A DNA stretch of 5,850 nt from Bacteroidia bacterium (GCA_030429325.1 JAUICT010000157.1:1-5850); one strand, 5' to 3'; numbered from the stretch's first letter, positions 1 to 5,786 are shown. The notes: a model not told the origin generated them from the sequence alone. Made by a program: numbers and translations.

Positions 1-1248
1 GGATCGTGAGCCTCCAAAGTTGTGGTTGACGCGGGCCACGGTAAAGTTGTTCTTTTCAATATCGGCCTCGACCACATCATCGGTGAACATGCTCAAAAAT
101 CCAATGTTGGTTTGGCCCACTTTCCCAGACAATCGTGCCCCACCTATGATGGGGACCAAGCTGCCATCATCCCCAATGCCGATACGCCTGCTGAAGAACA
201 GATCTACCTCCCCGGGGCTGCCCACCCCAAACTGACCGGCATTTTCCAGGAAAAATGCCCGTTTCTCAGGGAAAAAGAGATTAAAACGGTCCAAATTCAC
301 CTGTTGGTCATCTACCTCTACTTGGGCAAAGTCGGTGTTGTAAGTAAGGTCCAATGTGAGACTAGGTGTAACGCTGTATTTGATGTCCGCCCCTGCATCA
401 AAATTGGTGTCGGTTTCGCTGGGCGATACGGATTTGTCGTTCACATATTGGCCCAGTATATAAGGGGTCAGTTTCAGGTTACCGGGATTTTTTAGGTTAA
501 GTCCACTGAGGTTTCCGGCTAGGGACAATCGTTTCATATCAAAACCCAAAGGGAGGGAGGTCCAATAGGCGGTTTCGGTATTTTTGCTGATGTTCCGTTG
601 AAAGTTCAATCCCCAAGTCTTGTCCTTTCCGGGTGCAAATCGTAAAGAACGGAAGGGGATGGCGAACTCGGCACTCCAACCGTAATCGCCCAATTGCGAT
701 TTTACCTTCCAAGTGGCGTCCCAGTTAAGGTTGGTGCCCCCAATTACCCCGCCCTGTTGTCTATTGGCGTTAAAATTCCCTTTGCCCTCGTTGTCAATTT
801 GGGCATCATATTCCATTCCTTGCGCATTGGTGCCAAAAAGGAAGCCATTTTGCCTGTCGTGATAGGTATCAATGATAAAAAGAAAACTGTCCTCATCGTT
901 CAAATCGGCATCGCGGCGGGAGTCCGAGACCACAATTTTGTTGGCATTTTTGTCGTAACAGACCACGGCCACATAAAACGTGCTATTGGAGTAGGCTATC
1001 CTAACCTCGGTGCGCTCTGAGACCGCTTCGCCATAATTGGGCTTTATCTGTACCAAATCCGTAATGGCCGGGATGTTTTGCCAAATAGGATCATTAATGA
1101 TCTCTCCATCTATCTTGGGGTCTTCCGCCAGTTCGGTTGCAAAGTAAGAGGGTTTGTTGATGCTTTGGGAGGGCGTTTGCTGTGCTTGGCTTAGACTGAA
1201 AACGGACAAGGCCAAGGCCATGAGGGATTTTCCTGGGGAAATTATCAT
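1..1248 (-). CDS. DUF5916 / CBM9-like outer-membrane family protein, N-terminal 416 residues (C-terminus outside the window)
   Basis: The frame is open from an ATG at 1248 to the window edge with no stop, so this is the N-terminal part of a longer protein. From memory, family members are about 700-850 residues. Residues 1-22 look like a Sec signal: a lysine at 7, a hydrophobic stretch at 9-19, then SQAQQ. Residues about 40-230 fit the family-9 carbohydrate-binding-like beta-sandwich: DPKIDGE at 43-49 and IW at 55-56, then DEDSFLFIIDTYHDRQNGF at 118-136 and WSAEFAIPFRSLRF at 191-204. The DUF5916 hallmark follows: TDFAQVEVDDQQVNLDRF at 305-322, LFFPEKRAFFLE at 324-335 and LFFSRRIG at 350-357. 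The family is thought to form an outer-membrane barrel with a periplasmic or surface sugar-binding-like domain; substrate and role are unknown. An in-frame ATG at codon 10 is an alternative start, but it would remove the basic part of the signal. The gene is divergent from the DUF4251 gene. Family assignment is firm; function is not. Confidence 0.9.
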   Translation of the reverse strand, partial: MIISPGKSLMALALSVFSLSQAQQTPSQSINKPSYFATELAEDPKIDGEIINDPIWQNIPAITDLVQIKPNYGEAVSERTEVRIAYSNSTFYVAVVCYDKNANKIVVSDSRRDADLNDEDSFLFIIDTYHDRQNGFLFGTNAQGMEYDAQIDNEGKGNFNANRQQGGVIGGTNLNWDATWKVKSQLGDYGWSAEFAIPFRSLRFAPGKDKTWGLNFQRNISKNTETAYWTSLPLGFDMKRLSLAGNLSGLNLKNPGNLKLTPYILGQYVNDKSVSPSETDTNFDAGADIKYSVTPSLTLDLTYNTDFAQVEVDDQQVNLDRFNLFFPEKRAFFLENAGQFGVGSPGEVDLFFSRRIGIGDDGSLVPIIGGARLSGKVGQTNIGFLSMFTDDVVEADIEKNNFTVARVNHNFGGSRS

Positions 1249-1270
1249 AAAATTTGGTCTGGTTTCATGT

Positions 1271-1278
1271 TAAATATA
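1271..1278 (-). promoter_or_regulatory. Candidate Bacteroidota -7 element for the DUF5916 gene
   Basis: On the minus strand this reads TATATTTA, which differs from the consensus TAnnTTTG only at the last base. It lies 22 bp upstream of the ATG at 1248. No convincing -33 TTG was found at the usual distance, so the call is tentative. Confidence 0.3.
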
Positions 1279-1309
1279 CTCTTTAAATCGGAAATCTTTC
1301 AGGGATTGA

Positions 1310-1317
1310 TTAATTTG
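1310..1317 (+). promoter_or_regulatory. Candidate -7 element for the DUF4251 lipoprotein gene
   Basis: The plus strand reads TTAATTTG, one mismatch from TAnnTTTG, ending 22 bp before the ATG at 1340. It would give a leader of roughly 15 bases. It lies in the 91-bp divergent intergenic region shared with the DUF5916 gene. No clear -33 box is visible. Confidence 0.28.
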
Positions 1318-1339
1318 TAAGGACCTTTAATATGCTGCT

Positions 1340-1897
1340 ATGAAGTTGGTTATAAAATATATGCTTCTTTTCCTGTTGATGGTTTCCCTTGGGTGTGCAT
1401 CAAACCCTAAACCCAAGTATTCCGAGGCAGAATTGGAATCCTTGAACACCGCCGTTACGCAAAAATCCTTTGAAATAGATGCGCGTTGGGCCAGACCCAT
1501 GCCAGACCCAGCCCTTACAAGCATTGCCAATGCCGGATTAGTCCCTCAGGGAAGCACCATAAACCGTATAAACATTACGGGAACATCCAGTTATCTCAGA
1601 GTGAAGAATGATAGTGTAATGGCGGACCTGCCGTATTATGGGGAAAGACAGATGGGAGGCACCTACAATCCTATCAAAGGTGGGGTGCATTTTAAGGGTT
1701 TGGCCAAGGGTTTTAGCATGGAACCTACCAAAAAGGACAGCGGAGTCGCTGTTAAATTCTCCGTAAACGAAGGCCCGGAAAATTATCAGGTACACATTCA
1801 GTTATATCCATCAGGTACAAGCAATATAAGCGTGGTGAGCTCCCATAGAACTCCCATTTGGTATGATGGAACATGGACACCTGACCGCTTAGAGTAA
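1340..1897 (+). CDS. DUF4251 family lipoprotein
   Basis: This is a complete 185-residue protein. Residues 1-18 form a lipoprotein-type signal: MKLVIK, then a hydrophobic run, then VSLGC with the likely lipidated cysteine at 19. The lipobox is relaxed (S at -3, L at -2, G at -1), which is common in Bacteroidota. No acidic residues follow the cysteine directly, so a surface-export signal is not evident and a periplasm-facing lipoprotein is the simpler guess. The central part matches DUF4251 as I know it: a beta strand with INITGTSSYLRVKND at 77-91, DSVMADLPYYGE at 91-102, then GGTYNPIKGGVHFKG at 106-120, and a C-terminal PIWYDGTW at 172-179. The full length is usual for the family. DUF4251 proteins are widespread in Bacteroidota and have no assigned function. 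There is no Shine-Dalgarno sequence, as is normal in this phylum. The next gene begins 88 bp downstream on the same strand, too far to imply translational coupling. Confidence 0.85.
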   Translation: MKLVIKYMLLFLLMVSLGCASNPKPKYSEAELESLNTAVTQKSFEIDARWARPMPDPALTSIANAGLVPQGSTINRINITGTSSYLRVKNDSVMADLPYYGERQMGGTYNPIKGGVHFKGLAKGFSMEPTKKDSGVAVKFSVNEGPENYQVHIQLYPSGTSNISVVSSHRTPIWYDGTWTPDRLE

Positions 1898-1947
1898 ACT
1901 CGGCACAACAAACCGGGCGGTAAATCCGGAATTACATCTTTTTGTCA

Positions 1948-1955
1948 TAGTTTTA
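1948..1955 (+). promoter_or_regulatory. Candidate -7 element for the sorbosone dehydrogenase-like gene
   Basis: TAGTTTTA matches TAnnTTTG at all but the last position and lies 30 bp before the ATG at 1986. It overlaps the left arm of the inverted repeat at 1951-1978, so a protein or RNA fold acting there could affect initiation. No clear -33 TTG is present. Confidence 0.3.
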
Positions 1956-1978
1956 TGCAAGAAACCAAAAGCATAAAA
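1951..1978. repeat. 8-bp perfect inverted repeat in the gene leader
   Basis: TTTTATGC at 1951-1958 is the exact reverse complement of GCATAAAA at 1971-1978, with a 12-base spacer. It ends 7 bp before the ATG at 1986. It is AT-rich and lacks a T-run in the right place on the plus strand, so it is not a typical intrinsic terminator. An operator or a weak leader hairpin is possible, as is chance in AT-rich DNA. Confidence 0.4.
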
Positions 1979-1985
1979 AAACGTG

Positions 1986-3170
1986 ATGAAATTTTCCCGA
2001 ACACACTATAAATCAATTTTGGTATTGGCCGCTTCCATGCTGGTTTTTTCCTGCAACCCAAAAAAGAAGGAAGCCAATGATCAAGCCCAGCAAGAAGAAC
2101 TGCCCGAACCACACCAATCCAGCATGCCCTTGGAGCTGCTGAACCTTCCCGAAGGGTTTAGCATAAACACGTATGCCGAGAACATTGACGGCGCCCGGTC
2201 CATGGCCATGGGGGACAAGGGAACCCTTTTTGTGGGAACCCGAAACGAAAACAAGGTATACGCCCTGCAAGATGCCGATGGTGACCTATGGGCAGAAAAG
2301 GTTTTTGAGATCGCTTCCGATTTGGAACAGCCCAATGGTGTTGCGTTCAGGGATGGGTCTTTGTATGTGGCCGCCGTGAGCAAGCTCCTGCGTTACGACA
2401 ATATAGAGGACAACCTTGCCAATCCGCCAGAGCCCGTGGTCATCTATGACGATTATCCCACGGAGTTCCATCACGGGTGGAAGTATATTGCCTTTGGCCC
2501 CGATGGAAAACTGTACGTACCGGTTGGCGCTCCCTGTAATATTTGTGAGCGTAGCAGCGAGGACGAACGTTATGCCACCATTACCCGTATGGCCCCAGAT
2601 GGCACGGACCGTGAAATCTACGCCAAAGGCGTGCGAAACACCGTTGGCTTTGCCTGGCATCCCGAAACCGGGGAGTTGTGGTTTACCGACAATAACCGTG
2701 ACCTTATGGGGGATGACCTTCCTCCGGGGGAACTTAACCGGGTCACTGAGGCGGGACAACATTTTGGTTATCCGTACTGCCATGCCGGAACGGTAAAAGA
2801 TCCCGAGTTTGGCGATCAGCGCCCTTGTTCCGATTTTGTTCCACCGGCGCAGGCCATGGGTCCACACGTGGCACCTTTGGGCATCAAGTTTAACACAGGC
2901 TCCATGTTCCCGGACGAATATAAGGGGCATGCCTTTGTGGCCGAACACGGTTCGTGGAACCGTTCCTCCAAGGTAGGGTACAGGGTTACCTTGGTGAAAT
3001 TGGAAAACAGCAAGGCCGTGAGTTACGAACCTTTTATAGATGGTTGGTTGGACGAGGAAAAACAGGAAGCCTTTGGCCGTCCCGTGGACCTTTTGTTCAT
3101 GAAAGACGGTTCCCTGTTGATTTCTGACGATTTTGGCGATGCCATCTACAGGGTTACCTATAAAAAGTGA
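1986..3170 (+). CDS. Sorbosone dehydrogenase-like PQQ-type beta-propeller lipoprotein
   Basis: This is a complete 394-residue protein of the sorbosone dehydrogenase / soluble glucose dehydrogenase-like family. Relatives oxidise sugars or sugar aldehydes in the periplasm with PQQ as cofactor. I start at the ATG at 1986; a GTG directly before it only adds a redundant residue. Residues 1-22 are a lipoprotein signal ending VFS, with the lipidated cysteine at 23. A charged, low-complexity linker follows at about 25-47 (KKKEANDQAQQEELPE), then the propeller from about residue 55. Family landmarks are FHHGWKYIAFGPDGKLYV at 161-178 (His162/163 in the place of the catalytic His of soluble glucose dehydrogenase), GAPCNIC at 181-187, GVRNTVGFAWHPETGELWF at 215-233 (the Arg-Asn pair contacts PQQ in the glucose enzyme) and AEHGSWNRS at 319-327. 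Cysteines at 184/187 and 265/281 may form disulfides. The actual substrate cannot be read from the sequence. The stop codon abuts that of the convergent gene with no bases between. Confidence 0.88.
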   Translation: MKFSRTHYKSILVLAASMLVFSCNPKKKEANDQAQQEELPEPHQSSMPLELLNLPEGFSINTYAENIDGARSMAMGDKGTLFVGTRNENKVYALQDADGDLWAEKVFEIASDLEQPNGVAFRDGSLYVAAVSKLLRYDNIEDNLANPPEPVVIYDDYPTEFHHGWKYIAFGPDGKLYVPVGAPCNICERSSEDERYATITRMAPDGTDREIYAKGVRNTVGFAWHPETGELWFTDNNRDLMGDDLPPGELNRVTEAGQHFGYPYCHAGTVKDPEFGDQRPCSDFVPPAQAMGPHVAPLGIKFNTGSMFPDEYKGHAFVAEHGSWNRSSKVGYRVTLVKLENSKAVSYEPFIDGWLDEEKQEAFGRPVDLLFMKDGSLLISDDFGDAIYRVTYKK

Positions 3171-3437
3171 TCAAGGGGTAAGGTCCTCCATTTTCCAAGT
3201 ACTGGGAGGGTTTCCCTCACTGGCCACCTCCAAGAACACGTAGGAAGTTTTTCCATACTTTCCTTTGGAAAGGATCCGTTCAATGGAGTAGGTCCATTTG
3301 CCGTGGACAAAGACCAGCTCTATCTTGTCGTTGCGCAAGCTCTTTTTGTACTGCCCGTTTCTAATGACCAGAGAGGGTGGTTCCATGGCGGTTTTTGGTC
3401 TTCGCCAGCAACGGTATTGAATGTCGCCGTGGGACAT
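3171..3437 (-). CDS. Uncharacterised small basic protein (88 aa from the chosen start; N-terminus uncertain)
   Basis: The C-terminal part reads like genuine coding sequence: MSHGDIQYRCWRRPKT at 1-16, then PPSLVIRNGQYKKSL at 20-34, KIELVFVHGKWTYSIERIL at 38-56, and the ending STWKMEDLTP. It is rich in alternating beta-strand patterns, with no signal peptide or membrane segment. I do not recognise the family. The same frame stays open upstream to a GTG at 3644, but there it overlaps the 44-aa gene and reads as low-quality, proline-rich sequence. I therefore take the first in-frame ATG, at 3437. Residues just upstream in frame (FTIAITQ) continue the strand pattern, which suggests that the true start is slightly further upstream. 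An ATG at 3474 would supply it if one base were removed (see findings). The gene is convergent with the sorbosone dehydrogenase-like gene and co-directional with the small membrane protein gene 127 bp upstream. Confidence 0.6.
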   Translation of the reverse strand: MSHGDIQYRCWRRPKTAMEPPSLVIRNGQYKKSLRNDKIELVFVHGKWTYSIERILSKGKYGKTSYVFLEVASEGNPPSTWKMEDLTP

Positions 3438-3564
3438 TTGGGTTATGGCGATGGTAAATTGTAGGTTTTGGCATAGAATAAGGGTCCGTTGGGGTCTCGG
3501 GTAATTTGGGGGAATGGCTATGGCGGTTGTTTTTGGTTGATTTGGACTAATGGAACGCAATCCA
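3438..3564. other. Gap between two small minus-strand genes
   Basis: These 127 bases lie between the 44-aa and 88-aa genes. All or part of the right-hand 30-40 bases next to the 88-aa gene may code for its true N-terminus. The rest shows no convincing ORF, hairpin or promoter on either strand. Confidence 0.4.
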
Positions 3565-3699
3565 TTAAAAGGTATTGTCCCTGACCCGGTTTCTTTTTCC
3601 CCAGAACGCTCCGTGAAGGAACCCAATGGTGTAGAGGATAACACCTATACAGACAAGCACAACAATTTGTAGGGCATTTATAGTTTCTAAAGTAGTCAT
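3565..3699 (-). CDS. Small single-span membrane protein, 44 aa
   Basis: An ATG at 3699 opens a 44-codon frame ending in TAA. The product starts MTTLETINALQ, has one strong hydrophobic helix at about 10-32 (IVVLVCIGVILYTIGFLHG), then a tryptophan and a basic tail (WGKRNRVRD). By the positive-inside rule the C-terminus should be cytoplasmic. The composition (short polar N-terminus, one clean span, basic end) is that of a real small membrane protein rather than a random frame, and no longer ORF explains this stretch convincingly. I do not recognise the family. A possible promoter lies just upstream. It may be co-transcribed with the 88-aa gene downstream. Below usual gene-calling length limits, it is likely to be missed in automatic annotation. 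Confidence 0.6.
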   Translation of the reverse strand: MTTLETINALQIVVLVCIGVILYTIGFLHGAFWGKRNRVRDNTF

Positions 3700-3721
3700 T
3701 TTCTTATTTTTTTGGCAAGCT

Positions 3722-3751
3722 AGAAAATAGCAGGGTAAATCACACTGGCAA
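3722..3751 (-). promoter_or_regulatory. Possible Bacteroidota promoter for the 44-aa gene
   Basis: On the minus strand a TTG (revcomp of 3749-3751) is followed after 19 bases by TATTTTCT (revcomp of 3722-3729). The latter matches TAnnTTTG except at its last two bases. The spacing fits the family pattern and the leader would be short. The match is weak. Confidence 0.25.
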
Positions 3752-3813
3752 TTGACGGATACCCTGTTTGGATTGATGGATGCCCCATTTGGGTTGACGG
3801 ATGCCTTGGGGAG
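3751..3813. repeat. Three imperfect tandem 21-bp repeats
   Basis: Units are 3751-3771, 3772-3792 and 3793-3813. Each begins (A/G)TTGA(C/T)GGAT(A/G)CC; the first two also share a TTTGG end. A partial fourth copy, ATTGATGGA, is at 3831-3839. Because the period is seven codons, reading frames pass through without breaks. On the plus strand the frame gives (I/V)DG(Y/C) heptapeptides that continue in phase into the ORF at 3835. No spacers are present, so this is not a CRISPR array. Confidence 0.7.
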
Positions 3814-3834
3814 GGTTTTGGTCTCGATAGATTG

Positions 3835-4020
3835 ATGGAAAATTTATATCTTGGATTGTGCCTAGACATGCGCGACGTTACCCGCGACTATCTGGCCCAA
3901 TGGACCGCCCTAAAGGGCGAGCTACAAAACCTAAAGATCCAAGACGTGGCCCGGTACAATACGCTTTTACAGGAAGTAGCTGTATTGACCGTAAATTTTT
4001 GTTATAAATCTGATAATTAG
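3835..4020 (+). pseudogene. Short ORF, probable C-terminal gene remnant (61 aa from the ATG)
   Basis: From the ATG at 3835 the frame encodes MENLYLGLCLDM, then RDVTRDYLAQWTALKGEL and a helical stretch LKIQDVARYNTLLQE, ending at TAG. The same frame is open from 3739, through the tandem repeats, with no ATG. The central 35 residues look like a genuine amphipathic helical segment. From memory they resemble the C-terminal tail of large BNR/VPS10-type secreted glycoside-hydrolase-like proteins of flavobacteria. That resemblance is weak and unchecked. The last dozen residues (VAVLTVNFCYKSDN) lie where base composition turns AT-rich and do not look like a continuation of the same protein. I favour a decayed remnant cut by insertion of the downstream AT-rich segment; a small independent gene is the alternative. 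Confidence 0.4.
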
Positions 4021-4029
4021 ATATATGTA

Positions 4030-4049
4030 AAGCTCCTTTAAAGGAACTT
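4030..4049. repeat. 20-bp near-perfect palindrome upstream of the two-gene unit
   Basis: The core TCCTTTAAAGGA (4034-4045) is a perfect 12-bp palindrome. It is flanked by AAG and CTT after one mismatched pair, giving 9 of 10 paired positions. It lies about 30 bp upstream of the candidate -35 box. It may be an operator for a dimeric regulator. A run of five T begins 7 bases after it (4056-4060), so a weak terminator of upstream transcription is also possible. Confidence 0.5.
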
Positions 4050-4079
4050 AGATGCTTTTTGTAGGAAAAAGTAGAAGCT

Positions 4080-4107
4080 TTGTTAAGTTTTTTGTTAGGT
4101 TTATAAT
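4080..4107 (+). promoter_or_regulatory. Candidate promoter of the two-gene membrane unit
   Basis: TTGTTA at 4080-4085 and TATAAT at 4102-4107 are separated by 16 bp. The ATG of the first gene is 20 bp beyond the -10 box, giving a leader of about a dozen bases. It reads more like a general bacterial -10 than the TAnnTTTG typical of this phylum, though a TTTG lies nearby (4110-4113 reads TTTG). The short leader argues against the alternative TTG start at 4116. Confidence 0.42.
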
Positions 4108-4127
4108 GTTTTGAATTGTCCTTTCCT

Positions 4128-4739
4128 ATGAATAAAAGAGAATTTGAAGAATTAAAGCAGCGTTTTGGTAAAGAAACGAAGAGGCTAAAAATGAAAAGAT
4201 CTATAAATTGGTTTATTTCATTTTTATCAATTTTTGGAGCAGTTATTATTGGATATTACCTAACAGAGACATTGACTACGGATATTTTTTTAAATAAAAA
4301 GAGTGTAAATGATATAACAAAGGAGAATTTGAAACTACAAGAACAATTAACCAACTTGCAAGAATTACTTTATGAGAATAGCTTACAGTTTGATTCAGTT
4401 CAGTTATGGGCTATGAAAAAAACAGCGGATACACTTTTTATAGATTCTTTGAATAATAAAACCCTGATTCGTTTAGAAAATAAGATTTCAATGTTGGAAA
4501 ATATAATTATGGAATCGCCTGAGAAGTCATTATCCATTCCATTATTAAGGAAGGAGCTAAACATGCAAAAACTCCAGATGGAAAGCACAACTAAAATGCT
4601 GGAAGATAAAATTGATACTGTAGTTGATTTAAATAGGTGGATACTTGGACTAATCTTTTCTCTTTTGATAACAATAGTTATTAAAAATCTTTTTTCAAAT
4701 AAATTAAGAATCCAAAAAACTGAAGAAGAAAAAAATTGA
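4128..4739 (+). CDS. Two-span membrane protein with extracytoplasmic coiled-coil segment, unknown function
   Basis: This is a 203-residue protein from the ATG at 4128; a TTG four codons upstream is less likely. Residues 1-25 are highly charged and basic (KETKRLKMKRS), followed by a first membrane span at about 26-46 (INWFISFLSIFGAVIIGYYL). Residues about 60-168 are heptad-like and helical, with leucine-rich stretches at 64-83 (KENLKLQEQLTNLQELLYEN) and 112-160. A second span lies at about 171-187 (WILGLIFSLLITIVI), then a basic tail. The positive-inside rule puts both ends in the cytoplasm and the helical region outside the inner membrane. I do not recognise the family and see no catalytic motif. 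The gene is strongly AT-rich compared with genes to the left: I count 14 G+C in the 60 bases from 4201, against 36 in the 60 bases from 2161. It lies 15 bp before the next gene, so the two are probably one operon. Confidence 0.78.
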   Translation: MNKREFEELKQRFGKETKRLKMKRSINWFISFLSIFGAVIIGYYLTETLTTDIFLNKKSVNDITKENLKLQEQLTNLQELLYENSLQFDSVQLWAMKKTADTLFIDSLNNKTLIRLENKISMLENIIMESPEKSLSIPLLRKELNMQKLQMESTTKMLEDKIDTVVDLNRWILGLIFSLLITIVIKNLFSNKLRIQKTEEEKN

Positions 4740-4754
4740 TTTTAAAATACGCTT

Positions 4755-5786
4755 ATGTCCAAGGAACTGTCAAAAAGAGAATTGTTTTTAGAAAGGGTCA
4801 ACAATGTTTTAGAGACTCCTGTAGAGGACTTGATAAGTAATTCAAAGGCTAATCAAGATAGAGGTGTACTTATTTATAACGAAATACGATCCCAAATTAA
4901 AGAACTAAAAAACTATTTGGGGCAACTTGATATTACCAAATTACAAGCGCTTCCTGATTTTAGATTTGAACTTCTTGAGACTAAATTGATTCCGATTTTC
5001 TCTGAATTAGATAGAATCCGGCACACAGAAAAAGATCCAAATCAAACCGATCGTCAACAAAAATTAAATTCAATCCAATTCTTTACTCTTCCAGAAAGCA
5101 ATAGGGGAAACAATTACTATGAGAAAGAAAAGGAGACTATTTGGAAAATAATTGTTGAGGCTATAACTCTGGACAACAAGCGTCTGCATACGGATACCGA
5201 TTCTAATAGACTTAAGGATGAGTTATCTCAAATTGTTTTAAAAGCTAAACAGACGGAAAATGAAATTGAGAACATTCTTAACTCTGCAAAAACGGAATTA
5301 TCAAAAGGAGGTGTAACTGTTCATGCTGATATTTTTGGAAATCAGGCAGGAACACATAGTGAACTAGCAAAAAAGTGGAGAGTTGGTGCGATTTGGTTAC
5401 TATTAGTCAATGTAATTCTGGTAATTTCCATCTTAATGTTGGTTACATTCTTTTTGGAAGACCAATCGGTAAGAATTGAGGTTGGAATATTTGGTGCGGT
5501 CTTAGTATCCTTGGTATCCTATGGCGTGGTTCTATGTGCTAAAAATTTTTTTGCGGAAAAGCACAATCAAAATGTTAACCAACACAGGGCAAATTGTCTT
5601 GGAACGTACAATACATTCATTGATTCCGCAGATGAAGAAAGGAAAGCTGCTATACTCCTACATGCAACTAACACAATATTTTCTCATCAAAGATCGGGTT
5701 ATTTAACCAGAGATACCGATACTAATAACCCTAATCCAGTTCTAGAAATTGTTCGTAATGTAGTCTCTAACCCGAAGGTTGAATAG
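4755..5786 (+). CDS. Uncharacterised protein with helical N-terminus, two adjacent membrane spans and a conserved-looking C-terminal tail
   Basis: This is a complete 343-residue protein starting at an ATG, 15 bp after the upstream stop. Residues 1-205 are soluble, charged and mainly helical, with likely coiled coil at about 150-183 (RLKDELSQIVLKAKQTENEI at 152-171). The segment at 186-210 (GVTVHADIFGNQAGTHSELAKKW) leads into a first span at about 211-234 and a second at about 241-262, joined by a very short loop (EDQSVR). The C-terminal 80 residues contain AEKHNQNVNQHRANCLGTYNTF and AAILLHATNTIFSHQRSGYL. I recall similar patterns (HRxNxL, then F.., then LL.AT..IF..Q.SGYL) from a family of accessory-genome membrane proteins with no settled name. 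That is memory, not a search result. The predicted topology is a membrane hairpin with both large domains in the cytoplasm. No nuclease, protease or NTP-binding motif is visible. It probably acts with the upstream coiled-coil membrane protein. Confidence 0.78.
   Translation: MSKELSKRELFLERVNNVLETPVEDLISNSKANQDRGVLIYNEIRSQIKELKNYLGQLDITKLQALPDFRFELLETKLIPIFSELDRIRHTEKDPNQTDRQQKLNSIQFFTLPESNRGNNYYEKEKETIWKIIVEAITLDNKRLHTDTDSNRLKDELSQIVLKAKQTENEIENILNSAKTELSKGGVTVHADIFGNQAGTHSELAKKWRVGAIWLLLVNVILVISILMLVTFFLEDQSVRIEVGIFGAVLVSLVSYGVVLCAKNFFAEKHNQNVNQHRANCLGTYNTFIDSADEERKAAILLHATNTIFSHQRSGYLTRDTDTNNPNPVLEIVRNVVSNPKVE

Noticed and set aside
22..1020. Plus-strand ORFs at 22-495, 20-235 and 694-1020
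   Set aside because: They lie opposite the DUF5916 gene, which is recognisable throughout 1-1248 on the minus strand. Their translations show no family features.
1910..1945. Intrinsic terminator after the DUF4251 gene (CCGG...CCGG followed by a T-run)
   Set aside because: The stem is only 4 bp and the T-run begins more than ten bases after it.
2286..2948. A 220-codon minus-strand ORF
   Set aside because: It lies wholly inside the well-supported sorbosone dehydrogenase-like gene and is the usual antisense shadow of a GC-balanced coding sequence.
3438..3644. Upstream extension of the 88-aa protein to a GTG at 3644 (157 aa)
   Set aside because: The extra part overlaps the convincing 44-aa gene in another frame. 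It has a low-quality, proline-rich composition and needs a rare start codon.
3751..3840. CRISPR array
   Set aside because: The repeats are directly abutted with no spacers, are imperfect, and there are no cas genes nearby.
4116..4127. TTG start for the 203-aa protein
   Set aside because: It would lie almost at the expected transcription start. The ATG at 4128 is standard and loses only four residues.
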